Assembly: GCF_024347435.1 (NCBI RefSeq)
Contig: NZ_AP025480.1
Span: forward strand, 1,178,001 to 1,242,000
Source: Vibrio cyclitrophicus
Lineage (GTDB): Bacteria > Pseudomonadota > Gammaproteobacteria > Enterobacterales > Vibrionaceae
DNA: 64,000 nt
Reading direction: 5' to 3'
Shown here one piece after another: positions 9,967-19,825 of the stretch. The position numbers were made by a program, and so were the translations under genes. A model generated the notes under the pieces. It was not told the DNA's origin and did no database searches. It worked only from the letters and a program-made list of their open reading frames with translations. Each line of letters begins with the position of its first letter. The first letter of the stretch is position 1.

Positions 9967-11751
9967 ATGCGTACCCATTACTGTGGTAACCTGAACAAGT
10001 CCCTGGCGGGACAAACTGTAGAATTGTGCGGCTGGGTAAACCGTCGCCGTGATTTAGGCGGTCTTATCTTTATTGATATGCGTGATCGTGAAGGCATCGT
10101 TCAGGTTGTTGTCGATCCAGATATGAAAGATATCTTCCCGATCGCTAACCAACTGCGTAATGAATTCTGTATCAAATTTACTGGTGAAGTACGTGTTCGT
10201 CCTGACAGCCAAGTAAATAAAGACATGGCTACTGGTGAAGTAGAGCTTTACGCGACAGGCCTAGAGATCATCAACCGTTCAGAAGCGCTTCCACTAGACT
10301 TCAACCAAACGAACTCTGAAGAGCAACGTCTTAAGTACCGTTACATCGATCTTCGTCGCCCAGAAATGAGCGACCGTATCAAGCTTCGTGCACGTGCTTC
10401 TAGCTTCGTTCGTCGTTTCCTCGATGAGAACCTATTCCTAGATATCGAAACGCCAGTACTAACGAAAGCGACTCCAGAAGGTGCTCGTGACTACCTAGTA
10501 CCAAGCCGTGTTCACAAAGGTAGCTTCTACGCACTTCCTCAATCTCCTCAGCTATTCAAGCAACTGCTGATGATGTCTGGTTTTGATCGTTACTACCAAA
10601 TCGTTAAATGTTTCCGTGATGAAGATTTACGTGCTGACCGTCAGCCTGAATTTACTCAGATCGATATCGAAACATCGTTCATGACTTCTCAAGAAGTACG
10701 TAACGTGACTGAGAAGCTTGTTCACGATATGTGGAAAGAACTTCTAGATGTTGAACTAGGCCAATTCCCAGCAATGCCTTTCTCTGAAGCGATTCGTCGT
10801 TTCGGTTCTGATAAGCCAGATCTACGTAACCCACTAGAGCTAGTTGACGTTGCTGACTTGGTTAAAGACGTTGAGTTCAAAGTATTCTCTGGCCCAGCTA
10901 ACGACGAAAAAGGTCGCGTAGCGGTTATCCGTGTTCCGGGCGGTGCTAAGCTAACTCGTAAGCAAATCGACGGTTACGCTGAACACGTAAACATCTACGG
11001 CGCGAAAGGCTTAGCTTGGATGAAGGTTAACGATCGTGCTGCAGGCATGGAAGGTATCCAATCTCCAGTTGCTAAGTTCCTAAACGAAGATGTGATCAAC
11101 GGCATTCTTGAGCGTACAGAAGCTGAGTCTGGCGACATCATTCTATTCGGCGCAGACAAAGCAAGCATTGTTGCAGAAGCAATGGGCGCACTTCGTATTA
11201 AACTAGGCGATGATCTAGAGCTAACTGACAAGAAAGCGTGGGCTCCTCTTTGGGTTATCGATTTCCCAATGTTCGAAGAAGATGGCGAAGGCAACCTGCA
11301 CGCAATGCACCACCCATTCACATCACCACTTAGTGTGAACGCGGAAGAGCTAAAAGCGAACCCAGCAGCAGCTAATTCTGATGCATACGATATGGTAATC
11401 AACGGCTACGAAGTGGGCGGCGGTTCGGTACGTATCCACAACGCAGAAATGCAAGCGGCTGTATTCGGTATCCTAGGTATCGAAGCACAAGAGCAACAAG
11501 AGAAGTTCGGCTTTCTGCTTGAAGCTCTTAAGTACGGTACGCCACCACATGCTGGTCTAGCATTCGGCCTTGACCGTTTAGCAATGCTTCTTTGTGGTAC
11601 AGAGAACATCCGTGACGTTATCGCATTCCCGAAAACAACAGCAGCAGCATGTCTATTAACAGACGCGCCAAGCCTAGCAAACCCAGCATCATTGGAAGAG
11701 CTAGCAATCGCTGTTAACTTAGCTAAGAAAGAAGACAAATCAAACGATTAA
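9967..11751 (+). CDS. aspS: Aspartyl-tRNA synthetase
   Basis: A 594-residue class II aminoacyl-tRNA synthetase of bacterial type, charging tRNA-Asp. The N-terminal anticodon-binding OB fold starts [29 protein letters not shown] in two parts. Class II motif 2 ([18 protein letters not shown], about residues 217-234) and motif 3 ([13 protein letters not shown], about 531-543) are present, with the bacterial GAD insertion between them. Codon use is strongly biased, as expected for a highly expressed gene. It is followed by a strong terminator and then ruvC. Confidence 0.98.
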   Translation: MRTHYCGNLNKSLAGQTVELCGWVNRRRDLGGLIFIDMRDREGIVQVVVDPDMKDIFPIANQLRNEFCIKFTGEVRVRPDSQVNKDMATGEVELYATGLEIINRSEALPLDFNQTNSEEQRLKYRYIDLRRPEMSDRIKLRARASSFVRRFLDENLFLDIETPVLTKATPEGARDYLVPSRVHKGSFYALPQSPQLFKQLLMMSGFDRYYQIVKCFRDEDLRADRQPEFTQIDIETSFMTSQEVRNVTEKLVHDMWKELLDVELGQFPAMPFSEAIRRFGSDKPDLRNPLELVDVADLVKDVEFKVFSGPANDEKGRVAVIRVPGGAKLTRKQIDGYAEHVNIYGAKGLAWMKVNDRAAGMEGIQSPVAKFLNEDVINGILERTEAESGDIILFGADKASIVAEAMGALRIKLGDDLELTDKKAWAPLWVIDFPMFEEDGEGNLHAMHHPFTSPLSVNAEELKANPAAANSDAYDMVINGYEVGGGSVRIHNAEMQAAVFGILGIEAQEQQEKFGFLLEALKYGTPPHAGLAFGLDRLAMLLCGTENIRDVIAFPKTTAAACLLTDAPSLANPASLEELAIAVNLAKKEDKSND

Positions 11752-11864
11752 GCTCAGCTTTCTAATCAAGCAGTGAGTTTTCGATAGAGCTTAAGTCTTA
11801 GATAGCACTTTAGCTTTCAACAAAACTTAGTTTTTGATAGAACTTTTTCTTTCGCAGAACAACG

Positions 11865-11897
11865 AAATGCCCGTTAATTTGACGGGCATTTTTTTTT
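11865..11897 (+). terminator. Terminator after aspS
   Basis: AAATGCCCGT and ACGGGCATTT pair around a short loop and are followed by a run of T to 11897. Confidence 0.9.
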
Positions 11898-11951
11898 GCG
11901 TCCGATATACTAAGCTCATAAAGCATGTATAAATAATCAGTATTTGAAGTT

Positions 11952-12473
11952 ATGTCTATTATCTTAGGGATTGACCCTGGCTCTCGCATTACCGGCTATG
12001 GCGTGATTCGTCAAAATGGTCGCCATCTATATTACTTAGGTAGCGGTTGTATTCGCACGTCAGAAAAAGAATTGCCGGGTCGCTTAAAGCAGATCTATGC
12101 CGGTGTGAGCGAAATCATCACCCAGTTCCAGCCTGACGTATTCGCGATCGAACAAGTGTTCATGGCGAAGAATGCTGATTCAGCACTTAAACTTGGTCAA
12201 GCGCGTGGTAGTGCGATAGTGGCTGCGGTGAATGCAGACTTGCCTGTACATGAATATGCGGCTCGTTTGATTAAACAAGCGGTGACGGGTAACGGTGGTG
12301 CTGACAAGTCTATGGTTCAGAATATGGTGATGAGCATGCTTAAGTTACCAGCCAAGCCACAGGCTGATGCTGCTGATGCTTTAGGTGTAGCGATCACTCA
12401 CGCTAACACCAATAAAACTTTGATAGCGCTTGCGGGTAAAGCAACAGGTGCAAGAAAAGGGCGTTACCGATAA
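11952..12473 (+). CDS. ruvC: Holliday junction resolvase RuvC
   Basis: A 173-residue endonuclease that cuts Holliday junctions with RuvAB. The N-terminal [16 protein letters not shown] carries the first catalytic aspartate, FAIEQVFM (about 65-72) the catalytic glutamate, and [14 protein letters not shown] (about 137-150) the C-terminal acidic pair. It is followed by its own terminator-like hairpin, so ruvA may have separate transcription. Confidence 0.97.
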   Translation: MSIILGIDPGSRITGYGVIRQNGRHLYYLGSGCIRTSEKELPGRLKQIYAGVSEIITQFQPDVFAIEQVFMAKNADSALKLGQARGSAIVAAVNADLPVHEYAARLIKQAVTGNGGADKSMVQNMVMSMLKLPAKPQADAADALGVAITHANTNKTLIALAGKATGARKGRYR

Positions 12474-12555
12474 CCTAGGCTATGGCGTTTCTGAAGCCAG
12501 AATCATTCGGTTTCTCAAGCTAAGCAAGCTTAAATAAATCATCCCAATAAACACA

Positions 12556-12584
12556 AAGAACTGGATAAGCATCCAGTTCTTTTA
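12556..12584 (+). terminator. Terminator-like hairpin between ruvC and ruvA
   Basis: AAGAACTGGAT and ATCCAGTTCTT pair around a 4-base loop, followed by only a short T run. It may reduce rather than block readthrough. Confidence 0.7.
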
Positions 12585-12625
12585 TATTCTGTCCCTCAAA
12601 TTATATTCCATCAAGAGAGTGAATT

Positions 12626-13237
12626 GTGATCGGACGTCTACGCGGTACATTAATAGAAAAACAGCCACCAGAATTACTAATCGAAGTGAGTGGTGTTGGT
12701 TATGAAGTTCAAATGCCAATGAGCTGTTTTTATGAGTTACCAAACGTTGGCGAAGAGGCAATTATCTACACTCACTTTGTTGTTCGTGAAGATGCGCAAC
12801 TACTTTATGGTTTCAACACGGTTAAAGAGCGTGCGCTGTTCCGTGAAGTGATTAAAGCAAACGGTGTTGGCCCTAAGCTTGGTCTTGGTATTCTCTCTGG
12901 AATGACGGCGAGCCAATTCGTTCAGAGCGTTGAGCGTGAAGACATCTCTACGCTAGTGAAACTGCCGGGTGTGGGTAAGAAAACAGCAGAGCGTCTAGTT
13001 GTTGAAATGAAAGACCGCTTGAAAGGGTGGGGTGCAGGTGATCTATTTACTCCTGCAACGGACGCAGCGCCAATGGACTCACTGCCAACGGTTCACGATG
13101 CTGAAGAAGAAGCGGTAAGCGCACTACTTGCATTGGGTTATAAACCGACTCAAGCCTCTAAAGTTGTAGCTCAAGTGGCTAAAGATGGCATGACCAGCGA
13201 ACAATTGATTCGCGAAGCATTGAAGTCGATGGTTTAA
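12626..13237 (+). CDS. ruvA: Holliday junction branch migration protein RuvA
   Basis: A 203-residue DNA-binding protein that targets RuvB to Holliday junctions. It starts at GTG with the family N-terminus [21 protein letters not shown]. The two helix-hairpin-helix motifs are [13 protein letters not shown] (about 80-92) and [19 protein letters not shown] (about 112-130). The C-terminal RuvB-interacting domain includes [17 protein letters not shown]. The GTG start is fixed by the conserved N-terminus and an AGAG sequence upstream. Confidence 0.97.
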   Translation: MIGRLRGTLIEKQPPELLIEVSGVGYEVQMPMSCFYELPNVGEEAIIYTHFVVREDAQLLYGFNTVKERALFREVIKANGVGPKLGLGILSGMTASQFVQSVEREDISTLVKLPGVGKKTAERLVVEMKDRLKGWGAGDLFTPATDAAPMDSLPTVHDAEEEAVSALLALGYKPTQASKVVAQVAKDGMTSEQLIREALKSMV

Positions 13238-13340
13238 TCTCCCATATACTTGTTCTATATAATAGACTCATTCACTTTGCCTTTACACAGATTCAAGAAG
13301 CGCAAAGTCAGGAAGAGCAGAGTTAGGAATAGCAAAATTT

Positions 13341-14357
13341 ATGATTGAAGCTGATCGCCTGATTGCACCGGATAATCCGGTCTTTAAAGATGAAGATGTT
13401 ATCGACCGTGCAATACGTCCAAAGGCGTTAGCCGACTATCAAGGTCAGGACCACGTTCGCAACCAGATGGAAATTTTCATTCAAGCAGCACAAATGCGAA
13501 ATGAAGCTCTGGACCATTTGTTGATATTTGGCCCTCCTGGTTTAGGTAAAACCACATTGGCAAACATTGTCGCGAACGAAATGGATGTTAGCATTCGCAC
13601 GACTTCAGGCCCGGTATTAGAAAAAGCGGGCGACTTGGCCGCTCTGTTGACTAATCTTGAAGAAAACGACGTGTTATTCATTGATGAGATCCACCGTTTA
13701 AGCCCTGTGGTTGAAGAGGTTCTATATCCAGCAATGGAAGACTACCAACTGGATATCATGATTGGTGAAGGCCCTGCGGCGCGTTCTATCAAGATTGATC
13801 TTCCTCCCTTCACATTGATTGGTGCTACCACGCGTGCTGGCTCACTGACGTCTCCACTGCGTGATCGTTTTGGTATTACTCAACGACTTGAGTACTACAA
13901 AGTCGAAGATCTGCAAAATATCGTTCAGCGCAGTGCTGATTGCCTTGGACTTTCGATGGAGTCGGAAGGAGCATTAGAAGTTGCTCGCCGCGCTCGAGGT
14001 ACACCGCGTATAGCAAACCGTTTATTACGCCGTGTGCGCGATTATGCGGAAGTGAAAGGCGATGGGCATATTTGCCCAGACGTGGCGGACAAGGCACTCA
14101 ATATGTTGGACGTCGATGCCAAAGGTTTTGACTATATGGACAGAAAGCTTCTACTCGCGATTATGGAGAAGTTTGGTGGTGGTCCTGTGGGTATTGACAA
14201 CATGGCAGCAGCCATTGGCGAAGAGAAAGACACCATTGAAGATGTGCTGGAACCATACTTGATTCAACAAGGCTACTTGCAACGAACCCCGCGAGGCCGA
14301 ATTGCTACCGACAGAGCGTATTTACACTTCGGAATCGACAAACCTTCCAATCGTTAG
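13341..14357 (+). CDS. ruvB: Holliday junction helicase RuvB
   Basis: A 338-residue AAA+ motor that drives branch migration with RuvA. Walker A is [13 protein letters not shown] (about 64-76), Walker [14 protein letters not shown] (about 109-121), and the sensor/arginine-finger region [18 protein letters not shown] (about 161-178). A winged-helix domain ends the protein ([14 protein letters not shown]). It is 103 bases after ruvA; a terminator follows. Confidence 0.98.
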   Translation: MIEADRLIAPDNPVFKDEDVIDRAIRPKALADYQGQDHVRNQMEIFIQAAQMRNEALDHLLIFGPPGLGKTTLANIVANEMDVSIRTTSGPVLEKAGDLAALLTNLEENDVLFIDEIHRLSPVVEEVLYPAMEDYQLDIMIGEGPAARSIKIDLPPFTLIGATTRAGSLTSPLRDRFGITQRLEYYKVEDLQNIVQRSADCLGLSMESEGALEVARRARGTPRIANRLLRRVRDYAEVKGDGHICPDVADKALNMLDVDAKGFDYMDRKLLLAIMEKFGGGPVGIDNMAAAIGEEKDTIEDVLEPYLIQQGYLQRTPRGRIATDRAYLHFGIDKPSNR

Positions 14358-14374
14358 ATTATTCATTTTTAAAG

Positions 14375-14406
14375 ATCCCAGTTGCATAAGCACTGGGATT
14401 TTTTGG
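14375..14406 (+). terminator. Terminator after ruvB
   Basis: ATCCCAGT and ACTGGGAT pair around a 9-base loop and are followed by six T. Confidence 0.88.
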
Positions 14407-14628
14407 TTTTTATTGAATAACAACTCTTTGAGCAAGTCGATAAAAAGGCCGAGTATCAGATCTTAAAAATGAAAACTTTGATTCCGAGTTTGATTTAGGT
14501 AACAAAAAATGAAATAACTTGTCATATCTTTTGTTAATACTTTATAGGTAGTTGTGATTTGCATGTTGTAGCGATGTCTAGCTTTTGTCACGGATATTAA
14601 GCGCTGTTATTAATGGAAGCTAAATTGG

Positions 14629-14644
14629 TGTGATTTTAATCATA
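14629..14644 (+). promoter_or_regulatory. CRP-like site in the cydA upstream region
   Basis: TGTGATTTTAATCATA fits TGTGA-N6-TCACA in one full half and most of the other. It lies 37 bases upstream of the FNR-type box. Moderate support only. Confidence 0.35.
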
Positions 14645-14680
14645 GTTGTTCAAAAATAACTCTAATTTGCTGGACTAATA

Positions 14681-14694
14681 TTGATACAAATCAA
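14681..14694 (+). promoter_or_regulatory. FNR box upstream of cydA
   Basis: TTGATACAAATCAA matches the FNR consensus TTGAT-N4-ATCAA exactly. It lies in the 500-base non-coding stretch between ruvB and cydA (14405-14909). That stretch is AT-rich and also holds GTTAAT-type motifs that could be ArcA sites. cydAB is a known FNR/ArcA target in enteric bacteria, so oxygen control is likely. No further gene is visible in the gap. Confidence 0.75.
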
Positions 14695-14909
14695 AGCAAG
14701 CTTCTCCTATAAACCTTTTGAAACATACTGATTTTACAAGTAATATTAGCGCTAGCTATATTAGCTCATGCTTAACAATAATCTAACTATAACGGTACGT
14801 TTTTGCTACAAATTTCAATTTGTAATAACAATTACATAAATTGTTTTAACATGGATTTTTGCGGTGATTAATCACACAAGTGTCATTCAGCCGACACAAA
14901 GGAGTTACC

Positions 14910-16496
14910 ATGATTGATGTTGTTGATCTGTCGCGATTGCAGTTTGCATTTACAGCGATGTATCACTTCTTATTTGTTCCACTGACTTTAGGTATGGCAT
15001 TTCTACTTGCCATTATGGAGTCAGTCTATGTAATGACTGGCAAGCAAATTTACAAGGACATGACTAAGTTCTGGGGTAAATTGTTTGGTATTAACTTTGC
15101 CCTTGGTGTAGCGACAGGCTTAACCATGGAGTTCCAGTTTGGTACTAACTGGTCTTACTATTCTCACTACGTTGGCGACATCTTTGGTGCTCCGCTAGCT
15201 ATCGAAGCGCTTGTTGCATTCTTCCTAGAGTCTACTTTTGTTGGTCTTTTCTTCTTCGGTTGGGACAGATTGTCAAAGCGTCAACACTTAGCAGTAACGT
15301 GGTTAGTTGCTCTTGGTTCTAACTTCTCAGCGCTTTGGATCTTGGTAGCAAACGGCTGGATGCAAAACCCAGTGGGTGCAGAATTTAACTTTGAAACGAT
15401 GCGTATGGAAATGGTGAGCTTCGCTGAAGTTGTACTAAATCCAGTAGCACAGGTTAAATTCGTGCATACGGTAGCGTCTGGTTACACAACGGGTGCAATG
15501 TTCATCCTTGGTATCAGCTCATACTATATTCTTAAAGGTCGTGACGTTGCCTTTGCTCGTCGCTCTTTTGCGATTGCAGCCTCTTTCGGTATGGCGGCAA
15601 TTTTGTCAGTTATCGTGCTAGGAGATGAATCTGGTTACGAGCTTGGTGAAGTTCAAAAAGTGAAACTAGCTGCTGTTGAAGCAGAGTGGCACACTGAAGA
15701 AGCACCAGCCGCGTTTACTGTTTTTGGTATTCCAAACCAAGAAACAATGAATACTGACTACGCAATTAAAATTCCTTACGTAATGGGTATCATCGCAACA
15801 CGTTCTCTTGATAAAGAAGTAACGGGCCTGCGTGACCTACGTGATGATCACGTTGATCGTATCCGCACTGGTATGTACGCGTATGAGTTGTTAGAAAAGC
15901 TACGTGCAGGCGACAAATCTGAAGAAAACATGGCTGCGTTCGACGAAGTGAAAGGTGACCTAGGTTACGGTCTACTTCTTAAGCGCTACACAGACGACGT
16001 TGTTGATGCAACAGAAGACCAAATCCAAATGGCTGCGGATGATTCTATCCCAACAGTTTGGCCTCTATTCTGGTCATTCCGTCTGATGGTTGCTTGTGGC
16101 TTCATTATGCTGTTTGTATTCGGTGCTGCGTTTGTTCAAACGTGTCGTCAGAAGATTGAACAGAAACCATGGGTACTTAAAGCGGCGCTGTTCTCAATCC
16201 CATTGCCTTGGATTGCGATTGAAGCGGGTTGGTTCGTTGCTGAGTTTGGTCGACAACCATGGGCGGTTGGTGAAATCCTACCGGTTAACGTTGCCGCATC
16301 AGCACTAACTATCGGTCAGCTTTGGACTTCTCTATTCGCAATTCTTGCACTTTACACAGTGTTCTTGATTGCTGAAGTTTACCTAATGCTGAAATTCGCA
16401 CGTAAAGGTCCAAGTAGCTTAAAGACAGGCCGTTACCACTTCGAACAAAACGATAGCTCTGTTGAAGACAAAGTTAGCCGTTCAGTTGAAGTATAA
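14910..16496 (+). CDS. cydA: Cytochrome bd-I ubiquinol oxidase subunit I
   Basis: A 528-residue inner-membrane subunit carrying the hemes of cytochrome bd, which oxidises quinol and reduces oxygen at low oxygen tension. The start is ATG 14910, with AAAGGAG ideally placed; the longer frame from 14880 adds ten residues that do not fit the family. Seen are the heme-ligand region [12 protein letters not shown] (about 17-28), nine or so membrane segments and the [12 protein letters not shown] motif (about 445). A long periplasmic Q-loop lies in the middle. cydB follows 13 bases later. Confidence 0.97.
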   Translation: MIDVVDLSRLQFAFTAMYHFLFVPLTLGMAFLLAIMESVYVMTGKQIYKDMTKFWGKLFGINFALGVATGLTMEFQFGTNWSYYSHYVGDIFGAPLAIEALVAFFLESTFVGLFFFGWDRLSKRQHLAVTWLVALGSNFSALWILVANGWMQNPVGAEFNFETMRMEMVSFAEVVLNPVAQVKFVHTVASGYTTGAMFILGISSYYILKGRDVAFARRSFAIAASFGMAAILSVIVLGDESGYELGEVQKVKLAAVEAEWHTEEAPAAFTVFGIPNQETMNTDYAIKIPYVMGIIATRSLDKEVTGLRDLRDDHVDRIRTGMYAYELLEKLRAGDKSEENMAAFDEVKGDLGYGLLLKRYTDDVVDATEDQIQMAADDSIPTVWPLFWSFRLMVACGFIMLFVFGAAFVQTCRQKIEQKPWVLKAALFSIPLPWIAIEAGWFVAEFGRQPWAVGEILPVNVAASALTIGQLWTSLFAILALYTVFLIAEVYLMLKFARKGPSSLKTGRYHFEQNDSSVEDKVSRSVEV

Positions 16497-16509
16497 GTGA
16501 GGGAATATT

Positions 16510-17646
16510 ATGTTTGATTACGAAAGCTTACGACTTATTTGGTGGGTATTGATCGGTGTTCTACTGGTTGGTTTCGCCGTGACTGATGGCTTCGATATGG
16601 GGGTTGCAGCCCTATCACCTGTTATCGGTAAGAGCGACACTGAACGTCGTATTATGCTGAATACTATTGCCCCTCACTGGGACGGCAACCAAGTATGGCT
16701 AATTACGGCTGGTGGTGCATTGTTTGCTGCATGGCCATTAGTTTACGCGACGTCTTTCTCTGGTTTCTACTTTGCTATGTACGTGACGCTAGCAGCACTT
16801 TGGCTACGTCCACTTGCTCTTGATTACCGTTCAAAGATTGAAGAACCAAAATGGCGTAAGGCTTGGGATTATGCACTTTGCTTCAGTGGTACCGTTCCGC
16901 CAATCATTTTTGGTGTGGCGTTTGGTAACCTACTACAAGGTGTACCATTCGACTTGAACGACCTAATGATGTCTAAGTACCATGGTACGTTCTTCGCCCT
17001 GCTAAACCCATTTGCATTGCTATGTGGCGTGTTGGCTCTGATGTTGTTCGTGATGCAAGGTGCTACATGGCTTCAAATGAAGACAACAGAAGAACTGCAC
17101 AGCCGTGCACGTAACGTTGCTCAGATCACTGGCCTAATTGCTATTGCTCTATTCGTTATTGGTGGCTTCTGGGTTCAATCTATCGAAGGCTATGTAATTA
17201 CGAGCACTATTGATACATTTGCTGATTCAAACCCACTAAACAAAGAAGTCTCACTTCAAGTTGGTGCGTGGATGACAAACTTCGAAACGTACCCTGCAAT
17301 GTGGGCAGCACCGATTCTTGGTGTAGCAATGCCACTACTTGCTGTGATTGCATCTCGCCTTGAACGCGGTGGCTTCGCATTCTTGTTCTCGAGTCTATCT
17401 AATGCTGGTGTTATTTTGACTGCTGGTTTTGCAATGTTCCCATTCGTAATGCCATCAAGCCTGAACCCTAACCATAGTTTGACTATGTGGGATTCTACGG
17501 CAAGTGAGCTAACTCTTGGCCTAATGACTGCTGTTGCGGCGGTAATGGTTCCTGTGATTCTTGGCTACACAACTTGGACATATTACAAAATGTTCGGTCG
17601 TTTGGATAAGAAACACATCGAAGATAACGACGTTTCAGCTTACTAA
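16510..17646 (+). CDS. cydB: Cytochrome bd-I ubiquinol oxidase subunit II
   Basis: A 378-residue polytopic partner of CydA. Family signatures are LVGFAVTDGFDMGVAALSP (about 20-37) and TIAPHWDGNQVWLITAGGALFAAWP in segments near 50-75. The start ATG follows GAGGGA 9 bases upstream. The gene is followed by the tiny cydX and by ybgE, the standard order of this operon. Confidence 0.97.
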   Translation: MFDYESLRLIWWVLIGVLLVGFAVTDGFDMGVAALSPVIGKSDTERRIMLNTIAPHWDGNQVWLITAGGALFAAWPLVYATSFSGFYFAMYVTLAALWLRPLALDYRSKIEEPKWRKAWDYALCFSGTVPPIIFGVAFGNLLQGVPFDLNDLMMSKYHGTFFALLNPFALLCGVLALMLFVMQGATWLQMKTTEELHSRARNVAQITGLIAIALFVIGGFWVQSIEGYVITSTIDTFADSNPLNKEVSLQVGAWMTNFETYPAMWAAPILGVAMPLLAVIASRLERGGFAFLFSSLSNAGVILTAGFAMFPFVMPSSLNPNHSLTMWDSTASELTLGLMTAVAAVMVPVILGYTTWTYYKMFGRLDKKHIEDNDVSAY

Positions 17647-17677
17647 GCTAGAAGTGAAATAACTTAGGAGAAATTTT

Positions 17678-17785
17678 ATGTGGTATTTCGCATGGATTTT
17701 GGGTGTACTTCTAGCATGTGCATTCGGCATCATCAATGCTCTTTGGCTTGAGCATTCAGAAATGATGGACAAAGACAGTGAGTAA
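17678..17785 (+). CDS. cydX: Cytochrome bd oxidase small subunit CydX
   Basis: A 35-residue single-pass membrane protein, easily missed because of its size. The sequence begins MWYFAWILGVLLACAFG and continues IINALWLE, the CydX/YbgT signature. TAGGAG lies 7-12 bases before the ATG. It stabilises the hemes of the CydAB complex. It ends inside the start of ybgE, with 8 bases of overlap, suggesting translational coupling. Confidence 0.95.
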   Translation: MWYFAWILGVLLACAFGIINALWLEHSEMMDKDSE

Positions 17786-18080
17786 TCTCGCAGAGCAAGT
17801 CGCTAAACTGCATCAACCAATGGATAAGACTCTGTTAAGAGCCTTATCCCTGATATTGGGCTTCATGCATGTTGGTTTAGTGATGTGGGATCCTGAAGCG
17901 TATGCGACAAGCATCGGTGGCTTTAACGCGATCATTGGGCCAATGTTTATTTGGGCAGTTTGCTCAAGTATGGTTTACGGTATCGGGTTTAAGCCAAGAG
18001 CTTGGATGTGGCAGTTGCTGTTTAGCCCATACGTTTCACTCACAATTTTGCTCTACCTAACGGCGTTACGCCTTATCTAA
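17778..18080 (+). CDS. ybgE: Cyd operon protein YbgE
   Basis: A 100-residue inner-membrane protein with about three hydrophobic segments, matching YbgE in length and position. The start is GTG, overlapping the end of cydX by 8 bases. Its biochemical role is not established; it is consistently encoded with cytochrome bd. A terminator follows at 18147. Confidence 0.9.
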   Translation: MSNLAEQVAKLHQPMDKTLLRALSLILGFMHVGLVMWDPEAYATSIGGFNAIIGPMFIWAVCSSMVYGIGFKPRAWMWQLLFSPYVSLTILLYLTALRLI

Positions 18081-18146
18081 ATAAGGCTGCGGATTAGGTT
18101 TGTTACAAAGTAAACCTAGGTCGTTGTTGGGTTTTTAGTCAAAAAG

Positions 18147-18176
18147 AGGTCATCTTATACAGATGGCCTTTTTTTT
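18147..18176 (+). terminator. Terminator of the cyd operon
   Basis: AGGTCATCT and AGATGGCCT pair (one G-T) around a 5-base loop, followed by at least six T. It separates the cyd and tol operons. Confidence 0.88.
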
Positions 18177-18182
18177 CGTCTC

Positions 18183-18211
18183 TTAACTCAAAAAATTCAC
18201 AGCCATATACT
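18183..18211 (+). promoter_or_regulatory. Promoter of the ybgC-tol-pal operon
   Basis: TTAACT (18183-18188) and TATACT (18206-18211) are 17 bases apart, just after the cyd terminator and before ybgC. Confidence 0.55.
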
Positions 18212-18230
18212 ATTAATGATAATGAGTTAG
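18212..18230 (+). promoter_or_regulatory. Possible Fur-type box at the tol promoter
   Basis: The stretch includes TAATGATAAT, identical to ten core bases of the classic 19-base Fur box; by eye about 12 of 19 positions agree. It overlaps the expected transcription start. The right half is poor, so this is tentative. Confidence 0.3.
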
Positions 18231-18272
18231 GTTATAGTGATATCTTTATCGTTTTTGGGTTGTGGTATTAAT

Positions 18273-18692
18273 TTGCAGGGATTATCTAAGCCGTTTACGT
18301 GGCCAGTAACCGTATATTACGAAGATACCGATGCGGGTGGGGTCGTGTACCATTCTAACTATCTCAAGTTTTTTGAACGTGCTCGAACTGAGATGCTGCG
18401 CTCGATTGGCGTTTCTCAACAAGTATTGTTAGAACAAAATATCGGTTTCGTAGTCCGACATATGGACATTGATTTTATTCGAGGCGCACGTCTTGATGAC
18501 TCTTTACAAGTCATTACAAATATTTACGAATTGAAGCGAGCTAGCTTGGTCTTCTGTCAAGAGATCGTAAATCCTGATGGCAAAGCATTGTGTAAAGCAA
18601 TGGTTAAGGTAGCATGTATCGACAATCAAAAAATGAAACCCAAGGCAATGCCAACATTTATTCTTACGGAGCTAACGAATAGTGACTGCTGA
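18273..18692 (+). CDS. ybgC: Tol-Pal-associated acyl-CoA thioesterase YbgC
   Basis: A hot-dog-fold thioesterase, first gene of the tol-pal operon. The [28 protein letters not shown] block carries the catalytic aspartate and the YHSNY motif (given here as one family signature in the N-terminal third). I chose TTG 18273, which gives 139 residues and places PFTWPV as in E. coli YbgC. A GTG at 18237, with AGG 5 bases before it, would add 12 residues and cannot be excluded. The stop overlaps the GTG of tolQ by 11 bases. Confidence 0.9.
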   Translation: MQGLSKPFTWPVTVYYEDTDAGGVVYHSNYLKFFERARTEMLRSIGVSQQVLLEQNIGFVVRHMDIDFIRGARLDDSLQVITNIYELKRASLVFCQEIVNPDGKALCKAMVKVACIDNQKMKPKAMPTFILTELTNSDC

Positions 18693-19365
18693 AATCTCAA
18701 TCTTAGGCCTAATTTTAGAAGCCAGTTTACTGGTTAAAATGGTCATGCTAGTTCTTATGGGCATGTCTGTTGTTTCTTGGGCAATGATCATAAAAAGAAG
18801 TAAAGTGTTATCTCAAGCTTCTAAACAAACTGAAGTGTTTGAAGATAAGTTCTGGTCTGGTGTTGATCTTGCTAAATTGTATCAAGAGAGCAATAAACGC
18901 AAAGATGAGCTTTCTGGTACAGAAGAGATTTTCTACGCAGGCTTTACTGAGTTCGCTCGCCTACGTAAATCAAATGCGACATCTCCAGACTTCATTATGG
19001 AAGGTACTGGTCGTGCAATGCGGGTTGCGGTTGCGCGTGAAGTTGATGAGCTAGAAACCAACTTACCTTTCTTAGCGACCGTCGGTTCTATTAGCCCATA
19101 CATCGGCCTATTTGGTACGGTTTGGGGCATCATGCACTCATTTATCGCACTCGGTGAAGTAAAACAAGCTACGTTAGCGATGGTTGCACCTGGTATTGCG
19201 GAAGCACTTATCGCAACAGCAATGGGCTTGTTCGCTGCAATCCCAGCAGTAATGGCGTATAACCGTTTCAGCAGCCGTGTAGGTAAGCTCGAGCACAATT
19301 ACGCGACTTTTTCTGAAGAGTTCCACAGTATTCTTCACCGTCAAGCGATGGCTGGCAGGGAATAA
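18682..19365 (+). CDS. tolQ: Tol-Pal system protein TolQ
   Basis: A 227-residue inner-membrane protein of the TolQ/ExbB/MotA family, forming the proton-driven motor with TolR. Three membrane segments are visible (about 9-31, 130-155, 168-190), with the conserved [19 protein letters not shown] block at about 131-149. The start is GTG within the end of ybgC, implying coupled translation. tolR follows after 3 bases. Confidence 0.97.
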   Translation: MTAEISILGLILEASLLVKMVMLVLMGMSVVSWAMIIKRSKVLSQASKQTEVFEDKFWSGVDLAKLYQESNKRKDELSGTEEIFYAGFTEFARLRKSNATSPDFIMEGTGRAMRVAVAREVDELETNLPFLATVGSISPYIGLFGTVWGIMHSFIALGEVKQATLAMVAPGIAEALIATAMGLFAAIPAVMAYNRFSSRVGKLEHNYATFSEEFHSILHRQAMAGRE

Positions 19366-19368
19366 TAG

Positions 19369-19812
19369 ATGGCTGGATACCAACCTAAAAAACGCAAGAT
19401 GACAGCAGAGATTAACGTTGTACCTTACATCGACGTTATGCTTGTATTGCTGATCATTTTTATGGTGACGTCACCGTTTGTTACCCAAGGTGTTGATGTT
19501 GAATTGCCTCAGGCTTCAACAGCTAAGTCAGCACAAGACCTATTGGGTGATGACAACGCGAGCTTTATTATCGTCGAAGTGAACAAAGACGGTGAATTTG
19601 GTTTGAGCGTGAATAACGAAGAAGTACAGCGTGGCTTGTCACTGGAGGAGATTATCGTCCGAGTGAAAGCTGAATTGTCTCTGAAGCCAAGCTCTCCAGT
19701 AGCGGTTGGCGGTGATGCCGCAACACCTTACGCTGAAGTGGTTTTGTTACTTGATGAATTAAGCCGTGCAGGTGTGCCAAAGGTTGGCCTTTTAACGGAT
19801 ATAAGGGAATAG
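19369..19812 (+). CDS. tolR: Tol-Pal system protein TolR
   Basis: A 147-residue TolR/ExbD-family protein with one N-terminal membrane helix. EINVVPYIDVMLVLLIIFMV (about 14-33) includes the conserved proton-path aspartate. The periplasmic remainder ends with VVLLLDELSRAGVPKVGLLT, as in the family. It pairs with TolQ to transmit proton-motive force to TolA. Confidence 0.97.
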   Translation: MAGYQPKKRKMTAEINVVPYIDVMLVLLIIFMVTSPFVTQGVDVELPQASTAKSAQDLLGDDNASFIIVEVNKDGEFGLSVNNEEVQRGLSLEEIIVRVKAELSLKPSSPVAVGGDAATPYAEVVLLLDELSRAGVPKVGLLTDIRE

Positions 19813-19825
19813 CTCCGTAGCATTC

